This document shows positions 11,036-22,279 of a DNA stretch of 64,000 nucleotides, piece after piece (position 1 is the stretch's first letter; every line of letters starts with the position of its first letter). Source of the stretch: Edwardsiella hoshinae NBRC 105699 = ATCC 33379. Lineage in GTDB: Bacteria; Pseudomonadota; Gammaproteobacteria; Enterobacterales; Enterobacteriaceae. The translations under genes were made by a program, and so were the position numbers. The stretch is taken from positions 1 through 64,000 of the forward strand of contig NZ_BAUC01000004.1 of NCBI RefSeq assembly GCF_000474215.1. The letters run 5' to 3'. The notes beneath the pieces are model-generated. The model was not told where the DNA came from, did no database searches, and saw only the letters and a program-made list of their open reading frames with translations.

Positions 11036-11305
11036 ATGACACCCGAATCGGTAATGGCTCTGGGCTATCAGGCGATGAAAGTGGGACTGGCGCTGGCCAC
11101 CCCGTTGCTGTTGGCGGCGTTGATCAGCGGTCTGCTGATCAGTCTGTTACAGGCGGCGACGCAGATCAACGAGATGACGCTATCGTTTATCCCTAAGATC
11201 CTGGCCGTCTTCGCCACCCTGGTGGTGGCGGGGCCCTGGATGCTCAGCCTGCTATTAGACTACATGCGTACCCTATTCAGCAGCCTGCCGAATCTGATCG
11301 GCTAG
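11036..11305 (+). CDS. fliQ: Flagellar export gate protein FliQ
   Basis: FliQ is a small gate subunit that packs around FliP-FliR. The 89-residue product has two hydrophobic helices (about 17-40 and 55-75) around the conserved [17 protein letters not shown] turn. AGGAG precedes the ATG. Two bases separate its stop from the fliR start. Confidence 0.96.
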   Translation: MTPESVMALGYQAMKVGLALATPLLLAALISGLLISLLQAATQINEMTLSFIPKILAVFATLVVAGPWMLSLLLDYMRTLFSSLPNLIG

Positions 11306-11307
11306 CC

Positions 11308-12093
11308 ATGATCACCTTCGATCCCGCCCAGCTCACCCTGTTACTCGGGCAATTCTTCTGGCCCTTCGTGCGCCTGCTGGCACTGTACAGCACCGCACCG
11401 CTGCTGGGCGAGAAAGCGATCCCACGCAAGGTCCGCATCGCCCTGGCAGCACTGACCACCTTCCTGATCGCCCCCCAGTTACCACCGACCACCGTCACCC
11501 TGGCCAGCGGCGGTGCCCTGTGGCTGGCGATCCAGCAGATCCTGATCGGCTGCGCCATCGGCCTGACCATGCAGTTGGCCTTCGCCGCGGTGCGACTGGC
11601 CGGCGAGGTGATCGGCATGCAGATGGGGCTCTCGTTCGCCACCTTCTTCGATCCCTCCGGCGGCCCCAATATGCCGGTACTGGCACGATTGCTCAATCTA
11701 CTGATGTTGCTGCTATTCCTGTGCTTCAACGGCCATCTGTGGCTTATCTCCCTGCTGGCGGACAGTTTCCACACCCTGCCGCTCTCCACGTCGCCGCTGG
11801 CAGGCAACGGCTTTCTCGCCCTGGCGCAGAGCGGACACCTGATCTTCCTCAACGGCATGATGTTGGCCCTACCGCTGATCACCTTGCTGTTGACGCTTAA
11901 CATGGCACTGGGGTTGCTCAACCGCATGACCCCCCAGCTCTCCATCTTCGTGGTCGGTTTTCCGCTGACCCTGACCATCGGCATGCTGACCCTCGGCATG
12001 TTGATCCCGATGCTGGCCCCGTTCACCGAACATATGTTGCAGACGCTATTCGACCGTCTGGCGGTGATCCTCGGCGAGATGCACGCCCCCTAA
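11308..12093 (+). CDS. fliR: Flagellar export gate protein FliR
   Basis: FliR is the single-copy subunit that seals the FliPQR gate and contacts FlhB. The 261-residue, strongly hydrophobic product has about six membrane segments and the family sequence [20 protein letters not shown]. It is the last gene of the flagellar block and ends just before a terminator shared with the convergent gloC. Confidence 0.96.
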   Translation: MITFDPAQLTLLLGQFFWPFVRLLALYSTAPLLGEKAIPRKVRIALAALTTFLIAPQLPPTTVTLASGGALWLAIQQILIGCAIGLTMQLAFAAVRLAGEVIGMQMGLSFATFFDPSGGPNMPVLARLLNLLMLLLFLCFNGHLWLISLLADSFHTLPLSTSPLAGNGFLALAQSGHLIFLNGMMLALPLITLLLTLNMALGLLNRMTPQLSIFVVGFPLTLTIGMLTLGMLIPMLAPFTEHMLQTLFDRLAVILGEMHAP

Positions 12094-12101
12094 GCCCCAG
12101 A

Positions 12102-12135
12102 CAGCAAAAAAGACGCCGACGCGTCTTCTTTGCTG
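12102..12135 (+). terminator. Terminator after fliR
   Basis: A nearly perfect inverted repeat (CAGCAAA-AAGACGC with GCGTCTT-TTTGCTG, loop CGAC) lies between the convergent fliR and gloC genes. The T-rich and A-rich arms suggest that it can act in both directions. Confidence 0.7.
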
Positions 12136-12153
12136 TACCCTCACCGCGACGGC

Positions 12154-12801
12154 TTACCAATTTTCTGGCTCATCGCGCACATAGGGATTGCTACGCCGCT
12201 CCTCGCCAATGGTGGACATCGGACCATGACCGGGAATAAAGGCCACATCGTCGCCCAGCGTGAACAAGCGCGTCCAGATGCTATTGAGCAGATCCTGATG
12301 ATTACCGCCGGCAAAGTCGCTACGCCCGATGCTGCCACGAAATAGCACATCGCCCACCTGTGCCAAACGCGCCCGCTCACAGAAGTAGACCACATGCCCC
12401 GGGGTATGCCCCGGGCAATGCAAGACCGCCAAGCGCTCTTCGCCTACCGTCAACACATCTCCTTGTTGCAGCCAACGCGTCGGCATAAACGGCTGACAAT
12501 CGGTAAAACCAAACATATCGGCTTGCTGCGACAACTGCTCCAGCCAATACTGATCCTCCTGCTGCGGACCGTAGATCGGTACCGACAGAGTCTGTGCCAG
12601 ACGCGCCGCCGCGCCGACATGGTCGATATGACCGTGCGTCAACAGGATCTGAGTCACCTTCAGATCACGTGCGGCGATCTCCCGCAGGATCTTGGCGCTT
12701 TCACCGCCGGGGTCGACGACTGCCGCCTCTCGCGTCTGCTCGCACCACAACAGGGTGCAATTTTGCTGGAAGGCCGTCACCGGAATGATGTGATATTTCA
12801 T
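12154..12801 (-). CDS. gloC: Metallo-beta-lactamase fold hydrolase, type II glyoxalase YcbL/GloC
   Basis: This cytosolic hydrolase splits S-lactoylglutathione in methylglyoxal detoxification. The 215-residue protein begins MKYHIIPVTAFQQNC. An upstream in-frame ATG would add 14 unrelated residues, so I used the inner start, which gives the exact E. coli YcbL length. The metal motif HGHIDH is at 56-61, with later ligands in HCPGHTPGH, the RSDFAGG aspartate and IPGHGP. The glutathione-binding helical domain of GloB is absent, as is usual for YcbL. The gene follows mepK on the same strand. Confidence 0.93.
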   Translation of the reverse strand: MKYHIIPVTAFQQNCTLLWCEQTREAAVVDPGGESAKILREIAARDLKVTQILLTHGHIDHVGAAARLAQTLSVPIYGPQQEDQYWLEQLSQQADMFGFTDCQPFMPTRWLQQGDVLTVGEERLAVLHCPGHTPGHVVYFCERARLAQVGDVLFRGSIGRSDFAGGNHQDLLNSIWTRLFTLGDDVAFIPGHGPMSTIGEERRSNPYVRDEPENW

Positions 12802-12882
12802 CTTAACTCTCCGCGCATAAAAACGCCGGCTACAAGCCGGCATCGCCGTTATTTGACTCCATCATACGCATCCATGCACCGA

Positions 12883-13431
12883 TCACCAACTCCTGACCGG
12901 CCCGGTGTCGATATGAACGAAGTTACTGCGCGGATAATACCCCACACCGCCAGCCCGCATCTTCAACGCCGCCTTACGGATATTGGCCAGCGCCACACCG
13001 TCGATATGGAAGTCCATCGCCTGCCCTTTGGTGTGATAGCTCTGCTTAGCCACTCCTCGACTACGCGCACGCAGCTCGCGGTTAGTATGAGGAGAGCGAT
13101 AGCCGGAGACCAACTGGATCGGCTTTTGGCTGCCCAACAGCAATTGCAGACGAAAGATCTGATCGAATAGCCGCGGATCGATGCGCTTCACCTGATTGGC
13201 GCGGTAATCGCGAAAGAAATGATTGAGACGCGCCAACTCCTCCGGAATATAGGCTTGACCGTCAAAGAACTCGGCGCGTAATCGCTCGCCGGTGTTGAGA
13301 TTATTTAATACCAGCACGCGCGGGCGCGGCGTAGAAAGGGTCGCCTGGGCTACCCCCGGCAGCAGAGCAAATCCTATTGCCGCACCACCGAGCGCCAACC
13401 ATTTACGGCGTTGAAAGTCTATCGGTTCCAT
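12883..13431 (-). CDS. mepK: Murein DD-endopeptidase MepK (YcbK)
   Basis: MepK cuts peptide cross-links in peptidoglycan, including the 3-3 links made by LD-transpeptidases. The 182-residue product equals the E. coli length when started at MEPIDFQRRK. A twin-arginine pair (R8-R9) before a hydrophobic stretch points to Tat export. The M15/DUF882-type zinc site is visible as SYHTKGQAMDFHIDG and the C-terminal FVHIDTGPVRSW. It lies downstream of ldtD on the same strand, with a 269-base spacer that contains hairpins but no gene. Confidence 0.94.
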   Translation of the reverse strand: MEPIDFQRRKWLALGGAAIGFALLPGVAQATLSTPRPRVLVLNNLNTGERLRAEFFDGQAYIPEELARLNHFFRDYRANQVKRIDPRLFDQIFRLQLLLGSQKPIQLVSGYRSPHTNRELRARSRGVAKQSYHTKGQAMDFHIDGVALANIRKAALKMRAGGVGYYPRSNFVHIDTGPVRSW

Positions 13432-13700
13432 GAGCAAATATTGACCTGGCAAAAATCGCTGAACGTCACGCCTAATGCGCACAAATCGGGGCCTGTATGG
13501 CCCCTGTCGTTTAACGCCTTACGCCACGCGCCTCCCAGATGCAGGGGAGGTGAAAGCGTTTGCGCGGCATCCTATTTGCGCACCTTAACCGCCCCCTTCG
13601 GTGGCGTCAACCGGCCAGATAGCCGCTGCCAGCGGCCATCACAAAATTTTTGTCCATCTCACCGCCTCGTCTGAGTGCAAAGCGGCAAGATAACCACCTG

Positions 13701-15353
13701 CTACAGATGGAAAAGCTGGCGAGCCTGTGGTGCACTGCGGCTCCCATCGCGCGCCAGCTGATCATAATTGTAAATATCTGTGCGGAACTGCGCCGCCCCG
13801 TCGGCATTAACCCAGGCCGTTTGATAATAGAGACGCACAGGAATACGCTGGCGCACCGGAACATACTGTGTATTGCCAGCCTGCAACGCCGCGGCGACAC
13901 GTTGGTCGCTCCAACCGGCGTCAGCCAACAACATGTCCGCCAAGGTCGAGGCCTTATTTACCCGCACACAACCGGAACTGAGCGCGCGCATATCCTGATT
14001 GAACAGCGCATGATTCGGCGTGTCGTGCAGGTAGATGGCATCCTGGCTTGGCATATTAAACTTGAAACGCCCCAGCGAGTTGCTCGCGCCCGGAGCCTGG
14101 CGCACTCGGTAGGGGAAGTTACGCGCCGAAACGCTATTCCAGTCGATCATTGCGGGATCGATCACCTGAGCATCGCGGCTCCAGCCGGAGAGCAGCGTAT
14201 AACCGTGGCGCTCAAAATAGCCGGGATCACGCATCGCCTTAGGCACGATGTCCTCACGCACCAGCTTGGTCGGCACATTCCACGGCGGGTTGACCACCAC
14301 GTTGTTCAACTCACTGTTCATCAGCGGCGTCTTGCGGCTCGGACGTCCCACGATCACCCGTGAGGCCAATACATCTTTACCGTCACGGTAATAGATCAAC
14401 GAATAATTGGGGATGTTAACCAGAATGCCGGTATGCATCGTCGCCGGCAGAATACGCAAGCGCTGGATATTCAGCGCCAACAGTGCGGCGCGCAACTGGG
14501 GAGTGACGTTAAGCCAGGCATAAGTGCGCGGGCCGATCACCCCATCCGGCGTTAGCCCCTGATCGACCTGGAAGCGTTTCACCGCCGCCACCAGGGCCGG
14601 CGTGTAAACATCGCCCTCCCCCGCCTGATCGGCTGACAGCACGCCGCTACGCCGTAAGATCTCACGCAGGATCGGCAACGCCGGGCTACGCTCTCCCGGA
14701 CGTAGCGTTGGCCCGCTGGGCAGCTTCGGCCAAGGTTGGGTCTCCGCCAGCAGCGACGCTAAGGCGGCTCGCATCGCCGGATACTGTGGACTGGAGGGCG
14801 CCAGCGAGCGGATGAAAACCGTCAACGTTCCCTGATGCAAGGCCTGTTGCCAGTTATCGACCATACCTGCTGGGGGCGTAGACAGGACGTAACGCTTCGC
14901 ACCATACAGCCAGCCCTCACCGTTGGCGCTCACCCCGGCGACATACTGTAAGTACCCAAGCAAGGCATCGGATAGCAACACATCGCGCGCCATGCCGTGG
15001 ATACGCTCATCCGTCAGTTCATCAGCCCAACGGGCAAACTGAGGCTGTACGCCGGCCAACGCCAACTCGGCCAACTGCTGTTGAAAGTCACGCCGAGCCT
15101 CGCTATCTCGCCACATCGGCTGCATCTGGTTGGCCCCATACAGTTGTGCCAGCAGCGGCCCATAATGTAATGTGACCCCGGCGGGTAACAGCGCCTGTAA
15201 CTCGGCAGTACGGCTCGACGGCGATACCGTCTGCGGCGCCGCCTCTGACAGGGGTGCCCCCTCGGCTAACACGCCCCCGCCCCACGGCAACAGCGTCACG
15301 GCCAACAATGTTCCGGCCATACGCCGGTGAAAAGCGAATCTCGCGCTCAGCAT
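13701..15353 (-). CDS. ldtD: LD-transpeptidase LdtD (YcbB)
   Basis: LdtD makes 3-3 cross-links in peptidoglycan in the periplasm and matters under envelope stress. The 550-residue product has an N-terminal signal sequence (about 1-30) and a helical domain. A peptidoglycan-binding domain lies near 245-285 (VKRFQVDQGLTPDGVIGPRT). The YkuD catalytic domain has His443 in YLHDTPNH and Cys462 in ALSSGCVRVNKA. It is about 65 residues shorter than E. coli YcbB (615). The difference includes the Thr/Pro-rich linker that precedes the peptidoglycan-binding domain there. The active site is complete. Confidence 0.94.
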   Translation of the reverse strand: MLSARFAFHRRMAGTLLAVTLLPWGGGVLAEGAPLSEAAPQTVSPSSRTAELQALLPAGVTLHYGPLLAQLYGANQMQPMWRDSEARRDFQQQLAELALAGVQPQFARWADELTDERIHGMARDVLLSDALLGYLQYVAGVSANGEGWLYGAKRYVLSTPPAGMVDNWQQALHQGTLTVFIRSLAPSSPQYPAMRAALASLLAETQPWPKLPSGPTLRPGERSPALPILREILRRSGVLSADQAGEGDVYTPALVAAVKRFQVDQGLTPDGVIGPRTYAWLNVTPQLRAALLALNIQRLRILPATMHTGILVNIPNYSLIYYRDGKDVLASRVIVGRPSRKTPLMNSELNNVVVNPPWNVPTKLVREDIVPKAMRDPGYFERHGYTLLSGWSRDAQVIDPAMIDWNSVSARNFPYRVRQAPGASNSLGRFKFNMPSQDAIYLHDTPNHALFNQDMRALSSGCVRVNKASTLADMLLADAGWSDQRVAAALQAGNTQYVPVRQRIPVRLYYQTAWVNADGAAQFRTDIYNYDQLARDGSRSAPQARQLFHL

Positions 15354-15790
15354 GACTTCCTTGCTCCCATCTTGCCGACAGCGATACTGTCAGGCACATA
15401 CGACAAATTATACAGGATAAACCGCCATCAGGCTGCCCGGCATGCCTCATGCCGCCATCGGCCAAGTCTTGCGGAGTGCAGGAGCGCGCCCGGCAGGGCG
15501 CAGAGGCGTGACCCGATAAAACGACAGCTTATTTTGCCAAAAAAACGCGTCGAGCCAAAAGCCTGGCCGCGACAGATTGATTGCAATGTATTTCACTACA
15601 CGAGCAAAAGATAGTGTGGGTTAACGAGCGCGGAGGGGTGACTCGCAACTTAACGCGCTCGCGTCAGGCGACGCGATGTTACACCCTGGCGCGAATTTCG
15701 GCGCACAGACGACACGGAAAAAACGACGGCCCGCGCGAGGCGGGCCGTACTCGGTGCGCACCCGATGTGCCTTGGCTAGACACGCGTCCG
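15354..15790. other. mukB-ldtD intergenic region
   Basis: No gene is supported in these 437 bases. The region holds the mukB terminator (15718-15748), a short G+C hairpin at 15486-15501 (GCGCCC / GGGCGC), and presumably the ldtD promoter on the minus strand, which I could not place. Open frames seen here lack ribosome binding sites and family features. Confidence 0.6.
15718..15748 (-). terminator. Rho-independent terminator of the cmoM-mukFEB operon
   Basis: On the minus strand, arms ACGGCCCGC and GCGGGCCGT (15726-15734 and 15740-15748) form a 9-bp perfect stem, followed after one spacer group by six T (15718-15723). It lies about 40 bases beyond the mukB stop. Confidence 0.88.
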
Positions 15791-18700
15791 TCAGGCCGAG
15801 GCGTCCTCATGCTCCATTGCGGTTGCCTCGACGGCGCGTTCGCCCGCGAAGCCGCGTAGCCCCACCACGTGGACATGCTCGGTATGGTTGAACACCTTAC
15901 GCACCAGCTTATAGGTGGTGCCCTTCTCCGGACTGATGTTTTCCGGCGCGGCGATGATCAATTGCATCTCCAGACGTTCACACAGCTCGAATAGGGTAGC
16001 GATCGACTTGGCGTCCAGACGCGCCGCTTCGTCGAGAAACAACAGACGACAAGGGGAGATATCTTTACCGCGCAGACGACGCGACTCCTCCTCCCAGCTT
16101 TGCACCACCATCACCAAGATCGACATCCCGGTACCGATAGCCTCACCGGTCGACAGCGCCCCACTTTCGGCACGCAACCAGCCGTCGGAACCACGATTGA
16201 CCTCCACCTCCATCTCCAGATAGTTGCGGTAGTCGAGCAGCTCTTCACCAATAGTCTGCGGCGTACGCTGCCCCAGGTCGATCTGCGGATTCAGGCGCTG
16301 ATACAGCTTGGCCAACGCCTCGGAGAAGGTCAAACGCTGGCTGTTGAACAGATCCTGATGCTGCTCCTGCTGCTCAGAAAGCACCGTCAACAACATGGCG
16401 TGGGTTTCGCGCACATTGACGTTGAGACGCACACTGTTCACTTGGCCGAACGCTACCGATTGCAATCCCTGATTTAACATGCGGATACGATTCTGCTCGC
16501 GCTGTATGGTCTTGCGGATAATGTTCGCTACGCTGCGCGCACTGATGGCCAGCTTCTGCTCACGTGCCGTCAACTCCTCCGTCAGACGGGCCAGTTCGAT
16601 CTCCATCTGCTCGATGGCATCGATCGGATCATCGCTGCGAATGATGTCCTGGCGGATACGCTCGCGCAGATGTTGGTAGACCGCCACATAAAACTGTACC
16701 TTGCGCTCGGGGCGCTTCGGGTCCTCCGACAGACGCAGCACGTCGCGCAGATGTTCGTTATCCGCCACCGCCAGACGCAGCGCTCCCAACGCCTTATCCG
16801 ACATGGAGCGCAACTCCTCGGCGTCCATGTAGGCCAGCTCACGCCGGTGCAGCCGACGCTCGACGCCATTATCTTTCACCAAACGCATCACCGCACACCA
16901 GCCAGCCTTGGCCTGGGTCACCTGGGCGCGCATCAGATGGTAGTCACGCTCCGCCTTGCGCAGCCGCTTGACCAGCGCCTCCATCTCCGCCTCACAGATA
17001 GTGATCTGCTTCTCTAACTGATTACGGCGGCTACGGTTCTCACTCAAGGCGGCGTGCAACTCGTCGCGGCGCGCGCGGGCGCGCGCCTCGGCATTCGCGT
17101 CCGCCGTCACCCCGATCGCCTGCATCTCCTGTTGCAATTCCTGCAACATGTCACGCTTGGCATCGAAGGCGCTCTTCAGCGAGGCTAATACCTGGTTGTA
17201 TTGGGCCAACTGCCCTTGATGGTGGCGCAGCTGCTCACGGCTGCGGCTACGCTCGGCCTCGGCATGATCCAGGCGCTGACGCAGACGCTCGTTGAGGTCA
17301 GCGTTTTCACTCAACATGCCTACCGCATCGCTATAACTAAAGTGCGCACGCCGTTGGAGCACCTCCGTCAAGGCAAAAGTCTGCTGCTTGGCGAGACGCT
17401 GCTGCTGTTGCGCTTGTTGATAGTCCTGCTGCAATTGTTCGTGCTGTTGCGGATCGCTCTGCAACACATCGATCACCGGCTCCAGCGCCGTCAGGGTCGC
17501 GCCATGCTGATGCAGATAACGCGCCGCCTCCTGCGCCTGCTCCCGTTCTTCGCGTAACTCCGCGACACGATCGGGTAATGTCTCGTCCGCCAACAACGCG
17601 GCCTGTGGCGCTAGACGGTTGAGTAGCCCGATCAGTTCGCGCGCCTGCTGCAACTGTTGGCGCTGCTGTTGTGTCTGGCTCTCTTGGCCGGCGAATTCAC
17701 GCTCGATCTCACCGCGCCGCTGCTGCAACAGGCGCAGCTCCAGCTCGGGATCGGTCTCAAAAGCCAGCGCCAGGTGACTGCCGATAAAGCGGCTGAAGGC
17801 GTGATGCAGACGCTGGATCTTCTGAACATCAAACGACAGCGTGGCGTAACGCTCCGCCAGCGTCTCACGTTCGGCATACAGCGTCTCCAGACGACTCTCG
17901 CGCGCCGCGCGGCCAAACAGCGGCAGCGTCGGGAAGCGTGAGTAGCGCCACTGGCGATCGGCGATCTTCACCACCACCGCCTTCTCCAACTCCTCGACGG
18001 CGAACACGCTGTCGTCGAAAGATTGCGGATCCCCCTCGATCAGATAGAGATCCTCCGGGCACTCCTCCAGTCCGGCGAGCTGGGCGCGTACCGCCGCCAG
18101 ATCCTGCACCACGATGGCGTGACGCGACGGGCCATACAGCGCCGAGAAGTAAGGTGCATCATCCAGAGTGACGTCATCGTAAATCTCCGACAACAGCACC
18201 CCACCGAAACGCTCGGCCAAGGCGATCAGCCTAGCATCCTCGGCGCCGCCGGGTTGGCTGAGGCGTTCGATCTCTCGCTCCAGCCCCCCTTTACGGGCGG
18301 CGACTTCGTCGCGCTCGACGGTGTATTCGCGTTCGCGCTCCAACAACTGTTGCATCTGATCGGTGACGGCGCGGCTGTCCTCCAAGGTTTCGCCGCACTG
18401 AGCCTCCAGCGCATTCAAAGCCTCCTGCGCCGCGATCCACGCTGGGGCACGGGCGCTAAGCCATTTAACGCGTTCGGCACTCTGCTCCAACTCCTGGCGC
18501 AACGCCATGCTGCGTTCGCCGGCCTCCGCCGCCTGTTGGCTCAGGTTTTCGATCTGTGCCTCCAGCTCAGCCTGCAAGGCGTCCAGCGCCAGAACGTCGC
18601 ACTCGCGCCCGCTACGCTTGATGCACTCCTGTAGCAACCGCTCGGCATCCTGTTGCGCATCGAGGCGTTGCTCCAGCTCGGCCAGACGAGCGCCAATCGG

Positions 18701-20248
18701 TGCCACACGTTGTGCCTGGTGCTGGAGCGCCGGCCACTCGCGTAGCAACGCGCGTCCGGCCTGCCACGCCTCGCTACGACTCACCTCACCTACCACCTGA
18801 CACACCAGGCGATAAGCGTGTTCAAACTGGCTGTGGGCGGCATTGGCGACACTCAGCTTCTGCTCCAGTTGCAGCAATAGCTCCGTTGCCTCCTGCTCAC
18901 GGGCTTCAAATGCTTCCAGCCAGGTGTCGACGTCGTCGACGCTCAACGCCGGCAACTGGCATAGCGCTTGCGCCCGCTCCAGCGCCTGAAGTGCCTGCTG
19001 ATACTGGATGGCGCGCGTCTGCTGTACATCCAGCGCCTGCTGGTAGTCGGCCAACTGACTCTTCAATTCGTCCACTTCGGCTTCGGCCGCGTCACTCCGC
19101 TCCTGCCAAGACTCATACTGCTCCTGCGCTTCGGCCGCCACCTCACTCTGCTCGTCCAAGCGGTAGCGCAGCTCCTCCAGATCGCCCTGGTAGCGTTCGA
19201 TTTTCTCCTGCTGACGCATCGCCGTCTGCACCAGGTTGAGGTGATCGCTGGCCGCCTGGTAATCCGTTTCTAGATCGGACTCGGCGCCATTCTGTTCCTC
19301 TAACTCGCGCGCCATCGTAACATGGCGATATTGCTCACTCAGTAGCTGCTTACGGCCGCCCAACAACTCGCGGCGTAGGGTCAGCGCCTGCTCCAGATGG
19401 CTACGCCGCTCGTTGGCATGGCGCATATAGTCCGCCGACACATAGGCGGTAGCTTCACTGATCAGGTGTTTAAATAGATCACGATCAGACTGGGTGACCC
19501 GGATGGCTTCCAGCGTCATGCGGTTTTCACGCAACGCGGCCTCCATGTCCTGGAATGCCTTACGCACCCCGCTGTTTTCCGGCAACAGGTAGTCACGCAG
19601 CGAGCGGGTGATGGCGCTAGAGATACCGCCATACAATGACGCCTCGATCAAGCGGTAGAACTTGCTACGATCCGCCGCAGTGCGCAGACGGCGCGGCACT
19701 ACCCCCAAATCAAACATCAATGCGTGATAGTCGGTGATCGAGTTAAACGGTTTAAACTGCACGCCTTCAATCGCCTCGGCGCGCTCCTTCAGTTCGGCTA
19801 GCGGCAACACGCGGGCCTGACGTTCGCCGACCGTCTCGGTCAGCAATTGCGTCGGTTGGATCGCCGTCGGCAATCCCTGGATGGCGAAGGGTTTGATGTC
19901 GACCTTACGATCGCGTCCGGCCACCTGTTGCAGGCGAACCCCCACCAGCACCCGCTGATGACGCGAGTTGACGACATCCAATGTGGCGTAGCAGACGCCA
20001 GGACGTAGTTTGCCGTGCAGTCCCTTATCACGCGAGCCACTGGTGGCACCGGCTTCGGTGGTATTACGGAAATGCAGTAGGGTCAGATCCGGGATCAGGG
20101 CGGTGACGAAAGCCGCCATGGTGGTGGATTTCCCCGCCCCGTTGCCGCCGGAGAGGGTGGTAACCAGTTCATCTAGATCAAAGGTCCGCGCAAAGAAGCC
20201 GTTCCAGTTGACCAAAGTCAGCGAGCGAAACTTACCGCGTTCAATCAT
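15791..20248 (-). CDS. mukB: Chromosome partition protein MukB
   Basis: MukB is the SMC-like ATPase that condenses and segregates the chromosome as MukBEF. The 1485-residue product (E. coli 1486) has an N-terminal ATPase head half with Walker [10 protein letters not shown] at 34-42. A long coiled coil follows, interrupted by a hinge around 650-780. The C-terminal head half contains the signature [13 protein letters not shown] and Walker [14 protein letters not shown]. Its start overlaps the mukE stop by four bases. The last ~15 residues are acidic and poorly conserved. Confidence 0.98.
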   Translation of the reverse strand: MIERGKFRSLTLVNWNGFFARTFDLDELVTTLSGGNGAGKSTTMAAFVTALIPDLTLLHFRNTTEAGATSGSRDKGLHGKLRPGVCYATLDVVNSRHQRVLVGVRLQQVAGRDRKVDIKPFAIQGLPTAIQPTQLLTETVGERQARVLPLAELKERAEAIEGVQFKPFNSITDYHALMFDLGVVPRRLRTAADRSKFYRLIEASLYGGISSAITRSLRDYLLPENSGVRKAFQDMEAALRENRMTLEAIRVTQSDRDLFKHLISEATAYVSADYMRHANERRSHLEQALTLRRELLGGRKQLLSEQYRHVTMARELEEQNGAESDLETDYQAASDHLNLVQTAMRQQEKIERYQGDLEELRYRLDEQSEVAAEAQEQYESWQERSDAAEAEVDELKSQLADYQQALDVQQTRAIQYQQALQALERAQALCQLPALSVDDVDTWLEAFEAREQEATELLLQLEQKLSVANAAHSQFEHAYRLVCQVVGEVSRSEAWQAGRALLREWPALQHQAQRVAPIGARLAELEQRLDAQQDAERLLQECIKRSGRECDVLALDALQAELEAQIENLSQQAAEAGERSMALRQELEQSAERVKWLSARAPAWIAAQEALNALEAQCGETLEDSRAVTDQMQQLLEREREYTVERDEVAARKGGLEREIERLSQPGGAEDARLIALAERFGGVLLSEIYDDVTLDDAPYFSALYGPSRHAIVVQDLAAVRAQLAGLEECPEDLYLIEGDPQSFDDSVFAVEELEKAVVVKIADRQWRYSRFPTLPLFGRAARESRLETLYAERETLAERYATLSFDVQKIQRLHHAFSRFIGSHLALAFETDPELELRLLQQRRGEIEREFAGQESQTQQQRQQLQQARELIGLLNRLAPQAALLADETLPDRVAELREEREQAQEAARYLHQHGATLTALEPVIDVLQSDPQQHEQLQQDYQQAQQQQRLAKQQTFALTEVLQRRAHFSYSDAVGMLSENADLNERLRQRLDHAEAERSRSREQLRHHQGQLAQYNQVLASLKSAFDAKRDMLQELQQEMQAIGVTADANAEARARARRDELHAALSENRSRRNQLEKQITICEAEMEALVKRLRKAERDYHLMRAQVTQAKAGWCAVMRLVKDNGVERRLHRRELAYMDAEELRSMSDKALGALRLAVADNEHLRDVLRLSEDPKRPERKVQFYVAVYQHLRERIRQDIIRSDDPIDAIEQMEIELARLTEELTAREQKLAISARSVANIIRKTIQREQNRIRMLNQGLQSVAFGQVNSVRLNVNVRETHAMLLTVLSEQQEQHQDLFNSQRLTFSEALAKLYQRLNPQIDLGQRTPQTIGEELLDYRNYLEMEVEVNRGSDGWLRAESGALSTGEAIGTGMSILVMVVQSWEEESRRLRGKDISPCRLLFLDEAARLDAKSIATLFELCERLEMQLIIAAPENISPEKGTTYKLVRKVFNHTEHVHVVGLRGFAGERAVEATAMEHEDASA

Positions 20249-20976
20249 TCCTGTTCATCCTCCGCATCCTCGGACTCCTGCTCCGTCGGGGTAGACTCGG
20301 CCCCCTCGCCGTCATCATTCAACGCCAACGACGGCTCCAGCCTGACGGCCTCGCCATCGCGGATCAGGCGCAACTGGGCTTCACGCGCGTCATCGCCGCT
20401 GCGTACATCGGCACCAAAACGGAACACCGATTCAGTAATGCGGAACTTGTTGCTGTCATTGGTGATAAAAAAGACCATGCCCAAGCGACGCAGGCGATTC
20501 AGCGAGGTACGCAGCTTCTCCTGCAACTTCTGGCGATCGAGATCGGAGCCAGTCGAGCGCTGGTTTACCAGCTTAAGCAACTTATTTTCGTCGGTCAGCG
20601 TCAGCAGCTCGTCATACAACTCCTGCTGGCTGAAGATCCCCTCGTGAGCCAACCGCTCCGGGCTCAGGTAGAGATAGCAGAGGATCTTGCCCACCAGCAT
20701 ATCCAACTCGGAGAGCACCGAGCGCGGGATCAAGGTAGTCGAGCGCGGGCGCAGGTAGAAAAAGCCCTCCGGCGCACGCACCAACTCCACGTTATAACGT
20801 CCGTAGAACAGCTCCAGCTCCTCTTGGAAATCCATTAGGAAGGCGTGATTATCCAGATCGTCAATGCCGATATGGCGCCCTGCGCGTAGCTGGCTATCCA
20901 GCGCCGGAAACAGCGGATTGAACACCGCTTGTGCCAGCTTGGCTGGCATTGTGTTTTCAGTATTTGTCGATGACAT
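20245..20976 (-). CDS. mukE: Chromosome partition protein MukE
   Basis: MukE is the winged-helix subunit that bridges MukF and MukB and helps load the complex on DNA. The start at 20976 ([18 protein letters not shown]) matches the E. coli N-terminus and overlaps the end of mukF by 20 bases. An upstream ATG at 21003 is possible but is not supported by family alignment. The product has 243 residues (E. coli 234). It is well conserved up to about residue 215, then has an acidic tail rich in Glu and Asp. Confidence 0.96.
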   Translation of the reverse strand: MSSTNTENTMPAKLAQAVFNPLFPALDSQLRAGRHIGIDDLDNHAFLMDFQEELELFYGRYNVELVRAPEGFFYLRPRSTTLIPRSVLSELDMLVGKILCYLYLSPERLAHEGIFSQQELYDELLTLTDENKLLKLVNQRSTGSDLDRQKLQEKLRTSLNRLRRLGMVFFITNDSNKFRITESVFRFGADVRSGDDAREAQLRLIRDGEAVRLEPSLALNDDGEGAESTPTEQESEDAEDEQE

Positions 20977-22279
20977 GGGCCTGTACCTTGGCTCCGTACT
21001 CATTGATCGCCTGCCACTGGGCCGGCAATCCGGTGAAATCTGCTTCGGCTACCCCCAGGCGAACCGCCTGGTCAACCAAAATTCTTGCTACGTCAAAATG
21101 GCGCTGACGTGGATAACGCGCCAGGTAGTCGCGCAATACCCGGCCGAGATCCAGCGGACGTTGCTCCTGGCGATACACTTGCAGCTCCTGTTCGAGCAGC
21201 TCGGCCAATTGCTCGCGCAGCGCCGAGAACTCCTCATACTCCAGATCGGGCGGCAACTCACCGGTGACTTCCGCATTGAGCAACATCAGCTCCTCGTCAC
21301 GCATGTCTAACAGGCGTTCGGCGTTAGCGTAGGTTAGCGCCCAGGGCGCATCGAGATAATGTTGTACCGACTGGCGCAGACGTTGGGCGAATACCCGATT
21401 CTTATCCATATCGATAGCGGTACGGATAAACTTGTGCACGTGACGGTCATAGCCGATCCACAGATCGATCGCCTGTTGCCCCCAACTGATAATCCGATCC
21501 AGCTTAGCCTGCAAGTCGAACACCAGCTTATCGACAAACGCCAATGCCGTCTGGCCTAAAGTCGCCTCTTGAATGCGTAACAGATTAGCCTGTAGTTTGT
21601 CGCCCGCCGCCTCTAGGGTATCCTGCAATTCGCGCAGCGTGCCGGAGGTCTCCGACAACAATAATTCGCAACTGGAGATCGCCGCCCGCCAATCCTGGTT
21701 CAGCAGTCCGGCGATATCACTTTTGACCCCCTGCTGCTGCTCATCCATCAGACGCTGGGTCAGATCGATACTGTCGAAGATCTCCGCCACCGAATACTTC
21801 AGCGGGGCAAAGACGTTACGCTGCCAGTGAAACTCATCGCCGCCTTCTTCCGCCGCCTCGGCCGCCGTGCGTAACTCCTGTGCCACGATGGAAAGCTGCA
21901 TCGACAAGCGTAAGGTAGAGAACTCTCTCTGGCGGATGTAATAATCGGAAAGGCTGATCCCCAGCGGGGTCAAGCGGTAGATGGCACTGCCCTCCGCCAG
22001 CTCACTGGTAAAACGGTTAAGCAGACGCTGCTTCACCAAATCGTTAATCGCGTTGTTCGCGCGTTGGGTGATGGTTTCCTGCGTCTGCTCGAATGCCTTG
22101 CTGACATGACGGAAGACATCGACCAGATCCCCTTCGCTCATCTCACCATCTAAACGCTCGCCGTTCAGGGTGGCGATAGCCAGCAGAAACGCTAGCCGCT
22201 CGGTCGGTAAGCTTAAGGAGAAATCATTTTTGCGCGCCCAGGCAACCAGCTCCGGTACCGTCTGGGAAAAATCGCTCAT
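20957..22279 (-). CDS. mukF: Chromosome partition protein MukF
   Basis: MukF is the kleisin of the MukBEF condensin; it dimerises through its N-terminal winged helix and links the two MukB heads. The 440-residue product has the expected length and begins [20 protein letters not shown]. It is mostly helical, with a coiled middle region and a conserved C-terminal wing ending VQAHVIDKY. Its start overlaps the cmoM stop (ATGA, 22276-22279), so cmoM-mukF-mukE-mukB is one translationally coupled operon. Confidence 0.97.
   Translation of the reverse strand: MSDFSQTVPELVAWARKNDFSLSLPTERLAFLLAIATLNGERLDGEMSEGDLVDVFRHVSKAFEQTQETITQRANNAINDLVKQRLLNRFTSELAEGSAIYRLTPLGISLSDYYIRQREFSTLRLSMQLSIVAQELRTAAEAAEEGGDEFHWQRNVFAPLKYSVAEIFDSIDLTQRLMDEQQQGVKSDIAGLLNQDWRAAISSCELLLSETSGTLRELQDTLEAAGDKLQANLLRIQEATLGQTALAFVDKLVFDLQAKLDRIISWGQQAIDLWIGYDRHVHKFIRTAIDMDKNRVFAQRLRQSVQHYLDAPWALTYANAERLLDMRDEELMLLNAEVTGELPPDLEYEEFSALREQLAELLEQELQVYRQEQRPLDLGRVLRDYLARYPRQRHFDVARILVDQAVRLGVAEADFTGLPAQWQAINEYGAKVQAHVIDKY

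Noticed and set aside
13607-13657. 16-codon minus-strand frame with a purine-rich stretch upstream, between ldtD and mepK
   Set aside because: It is too short to judge and has no comparison available.
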